A stretch of 64,000 nt of DNA from Grammothele lineata. Taxonomy: Eukaryota > Basidiomycota > Agaricomycetes > Polyporales > Polyporaceae. Numbering within the stretch: position 1 is the first letter of the stretch; each line of letters opens with the position of its first letter. The stretch covers positions 1 to 64,000 of the forward strand of contig NDFF03000126.1 of assembly GCA_002150815.3 (NCBI GenBank), given 5' to 3'. Shown here piece after piece: positions 35,071 to 45,948 of the stretch. The position numbers and the translations under genes were made by a program. The notes beneath the pieces were generated by a model. It was not told the DNA's origin, searched no databases, and was given only the letters and a program-made list of their open reading frames with translations.

Positions 35071-36369
35071 TCATAGGAGTGCGATGCGCTCAATATTCAA
35101 CCGCGGTCCTTTCCCATCCTGCACATTCTTTAGAAAACTGGAGTCCAGGTCACCCGTGTACCCTGTTTCTCGCATCCAGCCTTCCAGAGTATGCCCGCGA
35201 GGGTGTACCTTTCTCAACCATGCGAAGTCCCGTTGTATGACGTCATCTCTGTACTGCGACCACCAGCATGTGAAGTTCTCGCGCCAGGTTGTCTCCCCAT
35301 CCACCGCGACCGTGCGCTCGTTCGCGAGCGGGCGGTCGATGCTCTCTGCGTCCCAGAGCGCGAACCACTCTTCTAGCGAGAGGGGGACGAACGCGGCCGG
35401 TTTGCCCGTCACCTTGGTGAACGTCTCGACGAGGTACGGCCAGTCGACCCAGTCGCTTGCAACCTCGAGCTCGCGCGCCGAGGTCTCGTCGCGGTGGTCA
35501 AAGATGTATCGCGCGAAGAAACCGACGTCCGCGAGCGAGATCATTGGGACGTGCCCTGACCCGATAGGCGCGGCGAAGACGTACGTCCCGTCTGCACGCT
35601 TGTTCATTGGACCCATCATGGGCTGAAGCGTGCACGGCGATCAGCACTTCGGGAAGACACATAGAGAATAAGAAGCACGCACCCCATTCAACATCTCCAT
35701 GTACACCATTGTCGTCAGGATGCTCCAGGACATACCGTTGTCTTCTACATCGGAAGGCTGCGCGCGCATCCAGTCACCCACCCGTGCCTTGCCGTCGTGG
35801 TGCACGCAGCGGTAGGCGGGTTTGTACCCGCCTTTCTACAAGTCGGACGTCATCTCAGCTCCAGAGTCTGTTTCTTTGGGCTGAGTGGTATCGAGCAGAC
35901 ATACCTTGAAAGAATAATCAAGCCCGCTCCAGACGTAATGTTTCAGCGTCCCGATTTGCTTCGCCAGCTCGAAGATGCGCATGCCAGTATACACCTCCTT
36001 CGCCTCGCCGATAGTGAAACTGTCAGTGTTGACGAACGCGCCGTACGCGCCTTCGAGCGCCGCAAGCACGCTGCCTAAGTCATCGGTTGTCCCTGAATGC
36101 GAAGAGGGCCTCAGATCAGCCGTGGCCCGTGATCCACCGGACATTCAGGAATATCAGCATGTCAACAGACCTTTAACGACCTCGACACCGTCTTGGGCGA
36201 GCTGCTGGGCGCGGGCATTGGTGGGGTCGCGCGTCAAAACGCGAACGGCGTATGGCGACGGGGTGCCATCCTCGGCGGGTTGGAGGAGCGCTTTGACCAC
36301 CGCGAGGCCTTGCGCACCCGTCCCCCCGATGACGAGAACGATCTTCTTGGAGGTCGGGAGTGATGCCAT
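35071..36369 (-). CDS. NmrA-like NAD(P)-binding protein
   Basis: Exons 36171-36369, 35905-36092, 35683-35835 and 35071-35622 join in phase to 363 aa. The Rossmann motif is right at the N-terminus (VLVIGGTGAQGLAVVKALL, glycines 15, 16, 18 and 21), followed by VRVLTRDP, the second-strand basic residue pattern that favours NADP(H). Later blocks fit the NmrA family: GAYGAFVNTDSF, KQIGTLKHYVWSGLDYS, SWSILTTMVYMEML and IGSGHVPMISLADVGFFARY. Family members act either as redox-sensing regulators (NmrA, HSCARG) or as reductases of the isoflavone-reductase type. An active-site Tyr/Lys pair is not obvious, so a regulatory role is possible. Confidence 0.85.
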
Positions 36370-37286
36370 TTCGCGGGAAGTTGGAATGTAGTAGTGTAGA
36401 GCCTGGAGCAGAGCTGCAGTTGGAGTGGCAATAGGAGAATATCGGCGAATGGAGCTCTGCGTCCTTTGCGAAGATGGCTCCATATACATACTTGGTTTGG
36501 ACTACCTTCGGGGTGCGGTATACGCGCAGCCCGAGTTTTCTCAGCGCCGATGCTTGCCCGAGGGTCGTGTATCGTACGTTCACCGAGGACGGGGTTCCTA
36601 TCCAGATTACACGATGGCCGATGCTAGTCTAGTTAGCTTCTTTCTCGACTCACTATCCTTACAGCGGGGCCGGCATGTGACGGAAGGTCGTTCAAGATTG
36701 ATCATGAGGTATTGGGTTGTTGTCTACAGCGTACGTATTGGCAGAGGGAGGAATTCGGTATACCATGATAGCATAATCGGCGGTATCGGTGTATGTATAT
36801 AACGGAGCAGGATAGGGTACTTGGTGCTTGCTATGCAACTTTTTGGATGGTCGGAATGTGCGGGTAAAGAGGGAAGAGGAGGATAGGCGGATAAGACGAC
36901 GCAAGAGAACCGACTGAGAGACCTCCCCACGACGTACGTGCACATGTAGCGAAACCTCCGGCTAGATCGTGTACGAGAGCAAGAAGGCGAGACGAGACTA
37001 GCATCTAACAATAGGCTACAACCCTACGGCCCGCCCCCCGCAGGCCTTCGTACAACATGTCGAGAGAGCACAGCACGAGCAGCAGAAGCATACACGGAAA
37101 GGTGAACCCGAACTCTCGCGCGATTGGGGAAAGGACGAGAGCGCGCGCGACACGTAAACCAAGGACGGTGGATGGCAGAAGGGGGATGACGGAAGGGGGC
37201 GAGTAGGATATACATGGTTTTGAAAGGGGCAAGCAAGGTAAGCCAAATCGGGGGAAAGCGACTCCGACGGCGGCGAAAATGCACGC
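36370..37286. other. Intergenic region between NmrA-like and xylulokinase genes
   Basis: Both flanking genes are on the minus strand, so this holds the NmrA promoter and the xylulokinase 3' flank. No credible gene. Confidence 0.45.
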
Positions 37287-40200
37287 TCAGACGATAGCCT
37301 TGATGAGCAGCCCCTCGAGCCGACAGTACTCGGGCACAAGCGCCGCGTACGCCATGAACGCATCCACGTCCGGCTCCGCGACCTTCGCGAGCCCGAGCTG
37401 CATCTCCGCGTCCGAAGTCTGCATCGCCGTCACCGGCTGCAGCGCCGACGGCGTCGCGGCCGCGCCCTCCGCGCTGCCCTGTCCCTGCGCGTTCTGCGGG
37501 CTGCCGAGCCCGCCGAGGTCGGGCGTCGTAAACGCCGTCGAGGGTGTCTCGCCGAGCGTGCTCGCGCTCATCGCGCTCCCCGCGGTCGAGCCCGTGACCG
37601 TCCGGAGGCGGGCCATGTCCGTCTCGCTGAACCCAAGTCCGAACCCACTCGGGGCCCCGGCAGCAGCAGCAGCAGCCGTGCGCTCCATCTCCTCGACATC
37701 CTCTTCTTCCTCTTCGACGAGCACGCTCGAGCCAAGGCGCGAGCCGTGGCCGTAAGGCGTGCTCGTGCCGCTGTTGGCAGCGCTCGGGGCCTTGCTCGTC
37801 GGCCCGGGCGCGTTGATGCTCGTGCGGAGCGGCGCGCCGCCGGTTGCGGCCCAGCGCTTGCCGAGCAGCCTACGGATCTCCTCTTCGAACCCGCCGCGGC
37901 CGGTGCCGGCGGGGGTGCCCTTCTCCTTGCCCCACACCCAACGCGCGACGTACGCGCCTCCGAGCGCAGCGCGCGAGGGGTAGCCCGTCGCAGGGGCGTT
38001 GCGGTGCGGGATGATTTGCGCGGCGTCAATTTGGGTTGTGGGCATGAGTACGGGCGCGTTGAACACGTCACCCGCGAGGTTCGCAATCGCGGGGAAGTTC
38101 GCGGCGGCGCCGGTCGCGAGGATGCGGGAAGGGAGGGTGGCATAGTCGTAGGGATCGAACGGGAGGCCCATGTTGTTGCTGTTGTTCACCCCCGTTGCCC
38201 GTTTCGGCGCCGCACCGGCGACGGGGCTCGGGGAAGCGTTGGTGTTCCTGGCACGTCCAGCAGTAGGACCAAAGACGCCGGTCGGGATGGTTCTTGACCA
38301 GCGAACGCGGAAAGAGAGAATTTGGCTTTCTAGGAGGCAGCGCGGGTTGGCACGGAGGTCGCGGAATTCGTTGACCTTCACGCCGGTCTCAAAGCGGTAG
38401 ATGCCCTTCACGTGAGAGTAGGGGTAACTGTCGCCTTGCAGAAGCCAGAAGCTGAAGAGCTTGTCATCGAGGCTACAGACGTGATCAGCTCCGCCGTTAG
38501 CTGCTGCATACGCCGACCTACCCTATTGAACCACCTGGTGGTACGATCGCCACAAGACGGTCGAATGCACTCCAACTCTTCGTGTACATGTCACGGACGA
38601 GGGCGCGCGGTACGTCAGCGTTCCTGCAGAAAGATGCATTAGCTAGCAAACCCCGAGATAGCAAGTCCAGAGGCACGACGTACCTGCTGGTAAGCATGAC
38701 GACGTAGCGCTTCTTCTCATTAGCGTCCTGTGCGGGATGGGGGAAGAGGTTGTATAGCCGGGTCGGAACGTAGTTGGGTGCGGGCGCCATCATGATGTCC
38801 ATAGGGCCAAAGGTCAGCACCGTATCGGATGGTGAGGGACAGAGCGAGAGGTACGAAGAGAGGTAGTCCGAAGTGAAGGGTGTGACGATAGCCTCTGGTC
38901 GGAGTCGTCAGCATACGTCACGCCATAGCATCGAACCAACATACCGGGGTCGAAGTGGTACCGCTCTACGAGATATCTCGAGACGTTCCCAATCCTCCGC
39001 CTTCCTCCCGAGACGTCCACGTCTCCAAGCCACGTCCAGATCCGACGGCCTTCCTCCCTATTCCCGCCTACAATCTCCATCACGCCCTCGTCCCAGTGGC
39101 TCTGCACCCCCGATTGGGTCCCAGCATGGACCCAGAGGCCAGTCGCGGACGCTTCTGCCTCACCCATGCCGACGAGCGCACCAGTGAGTAGACTGGCGAT
39201 GAACGCGCTTGCCATCTGCACGCGGCCCGTGCGCGACCAAACATCCGGCCACGCCTCGCGCACGCGCAGCAGCTGCGCGGCGACGAGCGACGGATGCGCG
39301 CAAGTGCCTACACGTGAGGCCATCAGGTCCGGGCCACCCAGCGCTGCCTCGAGGGCGAGTGCGTGCGTGTGCGCAGACGTGTCCTGCGCGATAGGGCTGT
39401 TTTGGAGCGAGAATGACTGTGAGGTGATCTGCGTGTGGATCGGGAGCCTGGGATCGAGCGCTTGGAGCGGCGGGACGGGGGCTTTCCACCAGACGAGTGC
39501 TTGCTACGGCAGATCAGTGCATCGGTCGAGCGTTCAGGGTGGGACTCCGCCCACCTGTGCAGACCCGCCGACGGCCTTGATTCTCGCCATCTCGTAGTTT
39601 TTGCTCAGTTTCTCGAGCAGGAGATCTAGATGATGGGGATCACGTGCAGGCAAGATTGGACGAGATCGACGTCGATCAGCATCAGCGCTTAATAAATACT
39701 TCCGCGAAGCTCAGACGCACCGAATGCCTTCAACCACATCTCCACGGGTGTAGTGTACGCATCGCCGGGTGTCGTGAATATCCCACCTTGGGTCCTACCA
39801 CAGTGTTGTTAGCAACGCGTATTTCGGGACGTGGAAGAACAGAGGATGAGAGACTAGGCACATCGATATCTCCCCAGGGTCGCGACTACTATGGCCCGGT
39901 GATCGAGCGTACTTAACGACCAACTATGCACGAGGCACGACATGATCCCCAGCACTTCAAATGCAGCGAGGCCAAAGTGATGTCAAATCCCGCACTGGGA
40001 CGGAAGTGATAACCCTTATGAGCCTATGACGTCCCAAATTACCATTGCATCCCGCTCTGTCGCTGCATACGCACGCCCACCGGGGTGAAACCATGAGACC
40101 CTTTCCAGCACGGAAACTCTAAACGGAACCTCATAGCGTCCGATACAGCACGTCCATGCTCACATAGCATCTCCTGGCCGCGTCCCGGATTGAACTGCTC

Positions 40201-40911
40201 GTGCGGCTCAACTGGAGATGGTCGATGAATGGGCCGTATGTCACGGCTCTAAGCACCATCCATCCATCAGGAACCATCCGCAGTCTGGGCGAGCATGCAG
40301 TTGCTCTCCCGGCAGCACCCCTCACCACCTGCGGAACGTCTTCCTGATATTATCAGACGCGCATACTGCCGCATAAAATGCGAGGTTAAGACCTCGTTAA
40401 GCGTCGGTATTTGGGCGTATGCAGCGATGCCCTGGACTGGGATAACGCACAGCATGTGCTGGGGAAAAGAAAGAGGCAAAAACAGAAAAAATATATGGAG
40501 TGCAAGTGCAGAGAGGAGTGGAGAAGGGACTGATACAATCCGCTGCACTTGAAAGCCTGGGAGGCTCTATCCGGCGCAGCGCAAGCCAGCACACAACGAA
40601 CGAACAACGTCCCGGTAACGATGTGCTCTATAAAGCTCACACAACCGTGTCGTGCCGTGCACAACGTCCAAAGGAGCCCGTAGACTCTCGTTGGGCCGTC
40701 AGGTCACGTCCGATCATGCCGGTCGCAGTAGAAACTAGGTGGGGGAAACGGGACGGGACAAAAACACTCACTGGTACTCCGAAATCTCTGTGTCAAAGTC
40801 CACGGCCTCCACGCCCACGAGCTCAAGGTTCTCATCCACGATTGAAGCCCTGAGCTGGTCCGTCGCGAGCTCCAGGCCGAGAAAAAGAGAGCCGAGGGCC
40901 TTGGGCGGCAT
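37287..40911 (-). CDS. D-xylulokinase (FGGY carbohydrate kinase)
   Basis: Seven exons join in phase: 40772-40911, 39721-39794, 39555-39625, 38945-39503, 38684-38894, 38522-38623, 37287-38472; about 780 aa. The N-terminus has the FGGY nucleotide-binding strand LFLGLELATDQLRASIVDE; then GGIFTTPGDAYTTPVEMW, ALGGPDLMASRVGTCAHPS, the ATP-domain VVMLTSRNADVPRALVRD, SIGLDDKLFSFWLLQGDS and ATGAAANFPAIANLAGDVFN with ALGGAYVARW follow. The enzyme phosphorylates D-xylulose to xylulose 5-phosphate, feeding xylose and arabinose into the pentose phosphate pathway. About 100 residues of low complexity, with an acidic run after residue ~620, interrupt the C-terminal part and explain the length above the ~600 aa norm. 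Intron 1 is 977 nt, exceptionally long here. Confidence 0.8.
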
Positions 40912-41837
40912 GATGGACTGGGAGGTCGGTGCGGCGGAGACCCAGGGAGAGAGAGAGGCTGAGAGCGGGCAGAAGGAGAGTGGGGGGTCGTCGCGGTCGT
41001 GTCGTGGTCGTGGTCGAGAGCGGAGAGAGGGCGTGCAGAGGAAACTCAGCTTCTGCGAAGCGTCCCCATCAAAGTCGAGGTCGTGTTTGTTTGCCGTCTC
41101 CGTCCTGCCTCATGCACTCGGCGCCTAATCCCCGCTGCACTTTTCCGTGGCGTTATGTCCAGATCGGGCCGGGATAAGTCGCGATAACTCCTAATCCTCG
41201 TCTCAATCCTTGCACGCTGCCCCTTCCGTTTCTCCATCACTCATCCTTGTCTCCTCTCTCCCACAAGAATGATCCACCACAACAAACCAAGCTACGCGGG
41301 AAGCCTCATGCTCCTAGTAGCGCGGGAAGGCGCGTGACGGCCGAATCGAGTCGAACGCGAATCGTACATGCGGACTACGGATGGCTTGGACATGAGGACG
41401 ATCATCTGGCATTTCGGAAGAGTACCGGTGAGTGCACAAGTTTTTCTCGGAGCTCCAAATATTCATGCATGTTTAAAGGCTTGCGATTGGTTCAAAGAAC
41501 ATTACTGGGATGCTCTTGCACATCGACTTGGATATCTCTTATACGCTATCCTTCAAGCTTCGAGGGCTGCTCCAGGGCCCATCTCCCATCCCGGATATCG
41601 ACGTCCACCTCAGTGGTCCTTGCATATGGCCATAATATGTAGAGCCTGATGGAGACATGCGGACTATGCGTGGCTTGGGTAATTAGCAAAGCGATTGGTG
41701 AGTGCGAGACGTCCGTAGTAAATCCGTCAGAGTGCTCATGCGGGAATGATAGAGGTTATTCGAGCATCCGCCGCGGACCGTACAGGTTTCACCATCACCA
41801 TGGTCCATATCAGTACCTGTCGACTTCTCATGCCCAA
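40912..41837. other. Xylulokinase promoter region and AlkB-like 3' flank
   Basis: No credible gene. It contains a short direct repeat listed separately. Confidence 0.4.
41366..41678. repeat. Pair of 24-nt direct repeats
   Basis: ACATGCGGACTACGGATGGC and the next four bases at 41366-41389 match 41655-41678 at 21 of 24 positions. Each is followed some 25-35 nt later by GGTGAGTGC. Non-coding. Confidence 0.5.
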
Positions 41838-42859
41838 TCACGTCTGCGTGGTGAAGTGCAGCACGTCAAATCCCTCCCCATAGCTTCCTTCCCAATCGAA
41901 CTCGCTCTGGTGGTTCTCCGCGCCGAACGCCACGATCAACCTTGTCGCCTCCTCTCCCCCACGCACGACCTCCCTCGCCTCCTCGCGTGTCTTCCCCTGC
42001 GCGCCCTGCCCAAAGATCTGCCTCTCATCCGCGGTTAGGAACGTGCCGATCGTGCGGAATGTCAAGCTGATACGCTCCCCGCCATACGCCTGCTCCGCCA
42101 CGCTCTTTGTCTTCAAAGGTCGGTTGTCCGTCCGGATACTGTGCATCCACCGCGCGTTCGTCTGGAGCCCCATCACGAAGGCCGAGTTGTGCGGGAGCGC
42201 AACGCGTTGCGTGTTCCGTTTGCTGCTTGCAGCTACTTCGGTGGAAGGGAAAGAAGACCCTTCGCGGTCACCGGTCGGGTGCGCAACCGCATCCTTCTTC
42301 GTCCGAAGGGTCATCACGCGCTGTGCCCCAAGGCTCACGTTGACGATCTTGGACCCACGGGCGACATCGATGGTCTTGTCGGAGTGCTCGGAGATGTAGT
42401 CGGCCCCGGAGCGGTAGTGTTGGATGAGCACGTGGTTGACGGGCTCGCGAAGGACTTTCTCGACGTGCTGCTGGATGCGCGCGACCGTCGGGGAAAAGGG
42501 CAAGAGAGGGGGTGATTCGTCGGCTGGGTGACGGTAGATGGGGAAACTGGTCGAGGTGAGTACTCTATGCTTTGTCACAGGGGCGCCGGGCTCACGCACC
42601 TCCCGTCCTCCAAGATTTCTCCCTCTACCGCCACAAGCCTCGGAACCTCTCCCCCTTCATCGTGTCAGCGCGCACCTCCATCCATACATCTTGTACACAC
42701 ACCTCTATGCATCATCGTATTCCATTTTACCTCCCGCCGAAGGTTCTCGAACGCCTCGTCCGCGAGTCCTGGCGGCAAGAAGTCGTGCAAGATATACGTG
42801 TCTCCTTCCGCAATGGTGTCTCCGGGCCCGAGGAAGTCGTGTCCTTTCAACGTGGTCAT
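41838..42859 (-). CDS. AlkB-like 2-oxoglutarate/Fe(II) dioxygenase
   Basis: Exons 42703-42859, 42600-42648 and 41838-42546 join in phase to about 304 aa. The double-stranded beta-helix signature is complete: HYRSGADYISEHSDKT supplies the HxD iron ligands His123 and Asp125, MHSIRTDNRP supplies the distal His204, and ERISLTFR supplies the 2-oxoglutarate-binding arginines (227 and 233). The N-terminus (GDTYILHDFLPPGLADEAF) fits ALKBH2/3-type proteins, which remove alkyl groups from nucleic-acid bases. Whether this one repairs DNA, RNA or another substrate cannot be told. The second exon acceptor was fixed at 42648 because the nearer AG would give a stop. Confidence 0.8.
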
Positions 42860-43416
42860 CGTCGCGTTAGGCTGAAATGGTGTTGGAGATGAGATGGTGG
42901 TGGTGTGGTAGCAAGGTGCGAGGCGGTGGAGTCCGGACGTGTCGAGGCCAGTCGATCCTGACAGGAGTCATATGTAGCACCGTCACGCCACGTCATGACA
43001 CAGGCAGCCCTTTAGTTCCCCCGGAATCGCCTACGGTCGTCGTCCTGTGGGGATACGGTACTCCATTCACCACCATCGAACAAGCTGGAAGACGGCGGCT
43101 GTGTCACGTGCACGGCAGTCAGTGCACCGGAGGCGGACATGTCGACCAAACCTGAGAGCGTGCCTGCAAAGGCGTACCAGGCCATTAGGCAGTTCTCAAG
43201 AGTAGGACCTTGAGGGACGCACAGGATCAGCAACTCCGAAGCCAACCCTTCCTCCGACCTTGAAGCAGCCAACGCTTGGCCAACGCTGCAGATTGCCAGC
43301 GCCATATCACTTGTCAATAGGTGTAGCTATTCAGTATGTTCTTGAGCAGCAACGTGGGAATGTAGCATCGTACAATACGCTCGACAGTTTGTTACCAGTC
43401 AAACTTCCTCCGCAAC
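42860..43416. other. AlkB-like promoter region and F-box 3' flank
   Basis: Between two minus-strand genes. No gene or clear element seen. Confidence 0.4.
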
Positions 43417-45283
43417 TTAGTACCCCTGCTCCATACCTTCCCTTCCAAGCCTCCTATCCGCCAAAACCGCCGCCTTTCCGGGGACTTCGTAATTTACCGT
43501 TCGCACCAAACCAGCTAATACCGTGGAAAATTGGGCCTGCATCCTTGCGAACCAAGGCGAGTCCTCCCCGGAGGTCTCGAGTGTTAGCGACTCGAGCGCG
43601 TACTGCTTGCCCCGCTTAGCCCGCCTTGCAACCAGCATCTCCAGCATCTCTCTAAACAAGGGCTGCGTCATCTCGCGCCCCCCAATGACACAAAGGTGGT
43701 CGAGCTTGGGACATAGGAACTCGTCCGGCACTGTGGGAACGTCGGCGTAGGAACGAGGACTGAGATGGTTCGGGTGGAGAATCGCGAAAAGCTGCTCCGC
43801 GAATCCCGCTGGTTCGTGCGGGACCGTTTGCGTAACGAGAGTGCGCAGCTCGGGAAAGCGGCGCAGGAGGAAGCGCCAGCTCAGAAGGCGTGCGGGCTCC
43901 TTGCCGCTGATGATAGAGAGCGAGCGAATCGGAGAATCGCCGAAGACGTCGATGGCGTCGTCGAGCGTGGGTGGCAGGACGACTTCACCGGGCTCTTCTA
44001 GTTCGTCTGGGTAGATGGATAGCGAGATGCGGGGTATTTTGAAGGCCTGATTCGGGTCCGCGCTCGGGTTCGGAGGTACCGGCCATCCGATGAGGGTGTG
44101 GTTGTCGCGGAGGAGCGTGAAGTCGAGATGGCTCACTTTCTGGAGGATGGGGAGCCCACTGCGGTCGGCGGGGAGGACGTCGCGGAGGCCTCGTACGATA
44201 TCTTGGGGCATATCAGAGAACAGGCGGAGGTCGAGAGAAACCTGGGACGTCGGTGGTACTGCAATGTGTGAGAGGATAGCCCGCGTGACATCTTTGACGG
44301 TATCCAACTTCAGGGAGTTCAACTTGGAGAGCGCGACTCGGGGACCAATTGGACGATTGAAGGGGTGGCGTTCGTGTGCCGATACATCTTGGATCACGAG
44401 CACTTCCAGGTTCGTACATCCGCGGAGCATGTCGAGGAGTTGATCCATATAAAACGGGGGGTAAAAGCCCAACCACCCAACGAGATAGAGGGATGTGAGT
44501 TGAGAGTAGATGGACGCGCCGGTAGGCGGAGTCCTCATCTGGACGCACCAGAGACTCAGCGACGTCAGCTTTGGGAATCGTCCTGCAGGGAAATCGATGA
44601 CCGGGTCGCTCATGTCCTCCAGCTCCTTAGAGCAACACACAGAGAATATCTCTAGGGAGGGCATGGGTGCTTGCATGAAGGACACCAGGACATCGGCATG
44701 CTCTCGGGTGACGGTCAGGATCTTGAGGAATCTGAGGTGGTGCGTATGGGGGCCCAAGATTCGGAGTGCTGGTAGGACCAGCTCGGCACTTCGTACTTCG
44801 ATATCGACGAGGTGGGACTTCACACGAGCCAAGCCGGTAGCGGCGAAGTTGAGCTTGGTGTCTACGAGAAGAGATCGCCATATTTGAGGTGTCGTCGATG
44901 CAACAACAAACCAGTGGCGGCAAACGAGAAGAATGCGCAACCACAGGGGTAGGAAATCCTCCTCATCCTCTTCCTGGACGTAAAGCATCATCTCAACGAG
45001 CATCTCGACTGGTAAGCGGTTGATAGGGGCGAGGTCATTCAAGAGGGCGTTGATACCCAACAGCTGCTCATGTTGCGCGGTTTCCTTCAGAGACACCAGA
45101 TGCTCGCAACTAGCACGTTCTTCCGCGGATACACCATCGATCGTGGCTGGGAAGGGTTCCGGGAGGCCATACAACGGCCGCGACCAGCCGTCCGCACGCA
45201 ATGGGTCGGTAGGATTACTATGACAGACTACGGTGAGCGAGACCAGAACAGCAACAAAAATTTGTAAACACGCACGCCGCCAT
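43417..45283 (-). CDS. F-box protein, group II
   Basis: A microexon 45276-45283 (ATG GCG GC) is joined across a 58-nt phase-2 intron to exon 43417-45217, giving about 602 aa starting MAANPTDPLRADGW. The frame of exon 2 has no ATG before the F-box, so an upstream exon is required. The F-box-like domain at about 68-120 reads INRLPVEMLVEMMLYVQ, then ILLVCRHWFVVASTTPQIW. Leucine-rich strands follow (LTSLSLWCVQM, LEVLVIQDVS, LNSLKLDTV). It is the tandem sister of the next gene to the right (45949-47718), same strand and similar end to end. Presumed SCF substrate adaptor. Confidence 0.8.
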
Positions 45284-45948
45284 GGCCTTATCTCTTAATA
45301 GCGGGGCCGTACGCTGTGCCACTGCATAATGCATAGTCATCAGCTTCAACGTCGTCAACATGCACATCGGGGCCTCCCGGTGCTCCGTCCCCACTGGTGA
45401 CGAAAACAACCAACTCGCCTTAGTCTGTCTGCCCAAGATGTTCTCAGATGACACACAATAGTCGTGGGGCTAGCTTCCTACCAGCGGATGTAAAGAGTGG
45501 CGATGGAAGAGGTGGCCGTCGCGTGTAAGTCGCGTCGGACGCGCGCCAACATTGCCTTGGGGATATCTGCTAACCGAACGACCACGTGGTGCTAGTCACG
45601 ACAAGCTCCAGAGAGGCATTTGTTGACTCCAGCCTGACGATTTATGGTTGATTCGACGCGTCTCAAGGCTAGACACGGCTTTAGTGCTAGTCCTAAAGCT
45701 CGCCGCACATAAATGTGGGTGCGTGCAGCTTGACTCGGTAGATCTCACGTGTTTCATGCTCGGGTAGCCCCCATGACCGAAACGTTGATTGATGGTAAGT
45801 ACTCTACTCTGGCGCAAAGCCCAAGACACTTCAATGAGTAAGTGCAAGTATATGAAGTATATACAGTCATAACACAGTGGTGCAATTAAGTAGGCGTATA
45901 AGTAGAAGGCTATTACGAAACATGAGGCGAAGAGACGTTGTCGTGATA
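45284..45948. other. Spacer between tandem F-box genes
   Basis: Upstream region of the F-box gene at 43417-45283. No other feature seen. Confidence 0.4.

Noticed and set aside
35836..36144. NmrA pieces as separate small genes
   Set aside because: The fragments join through canonical introns into one continuous NmrA-like protein.
40170..40210. GTTCAATCC word on the minus strand like a tRNA B-box
   Set aside because: The flanking bases do not pair as a T stem and no A-box lies at the right distance.
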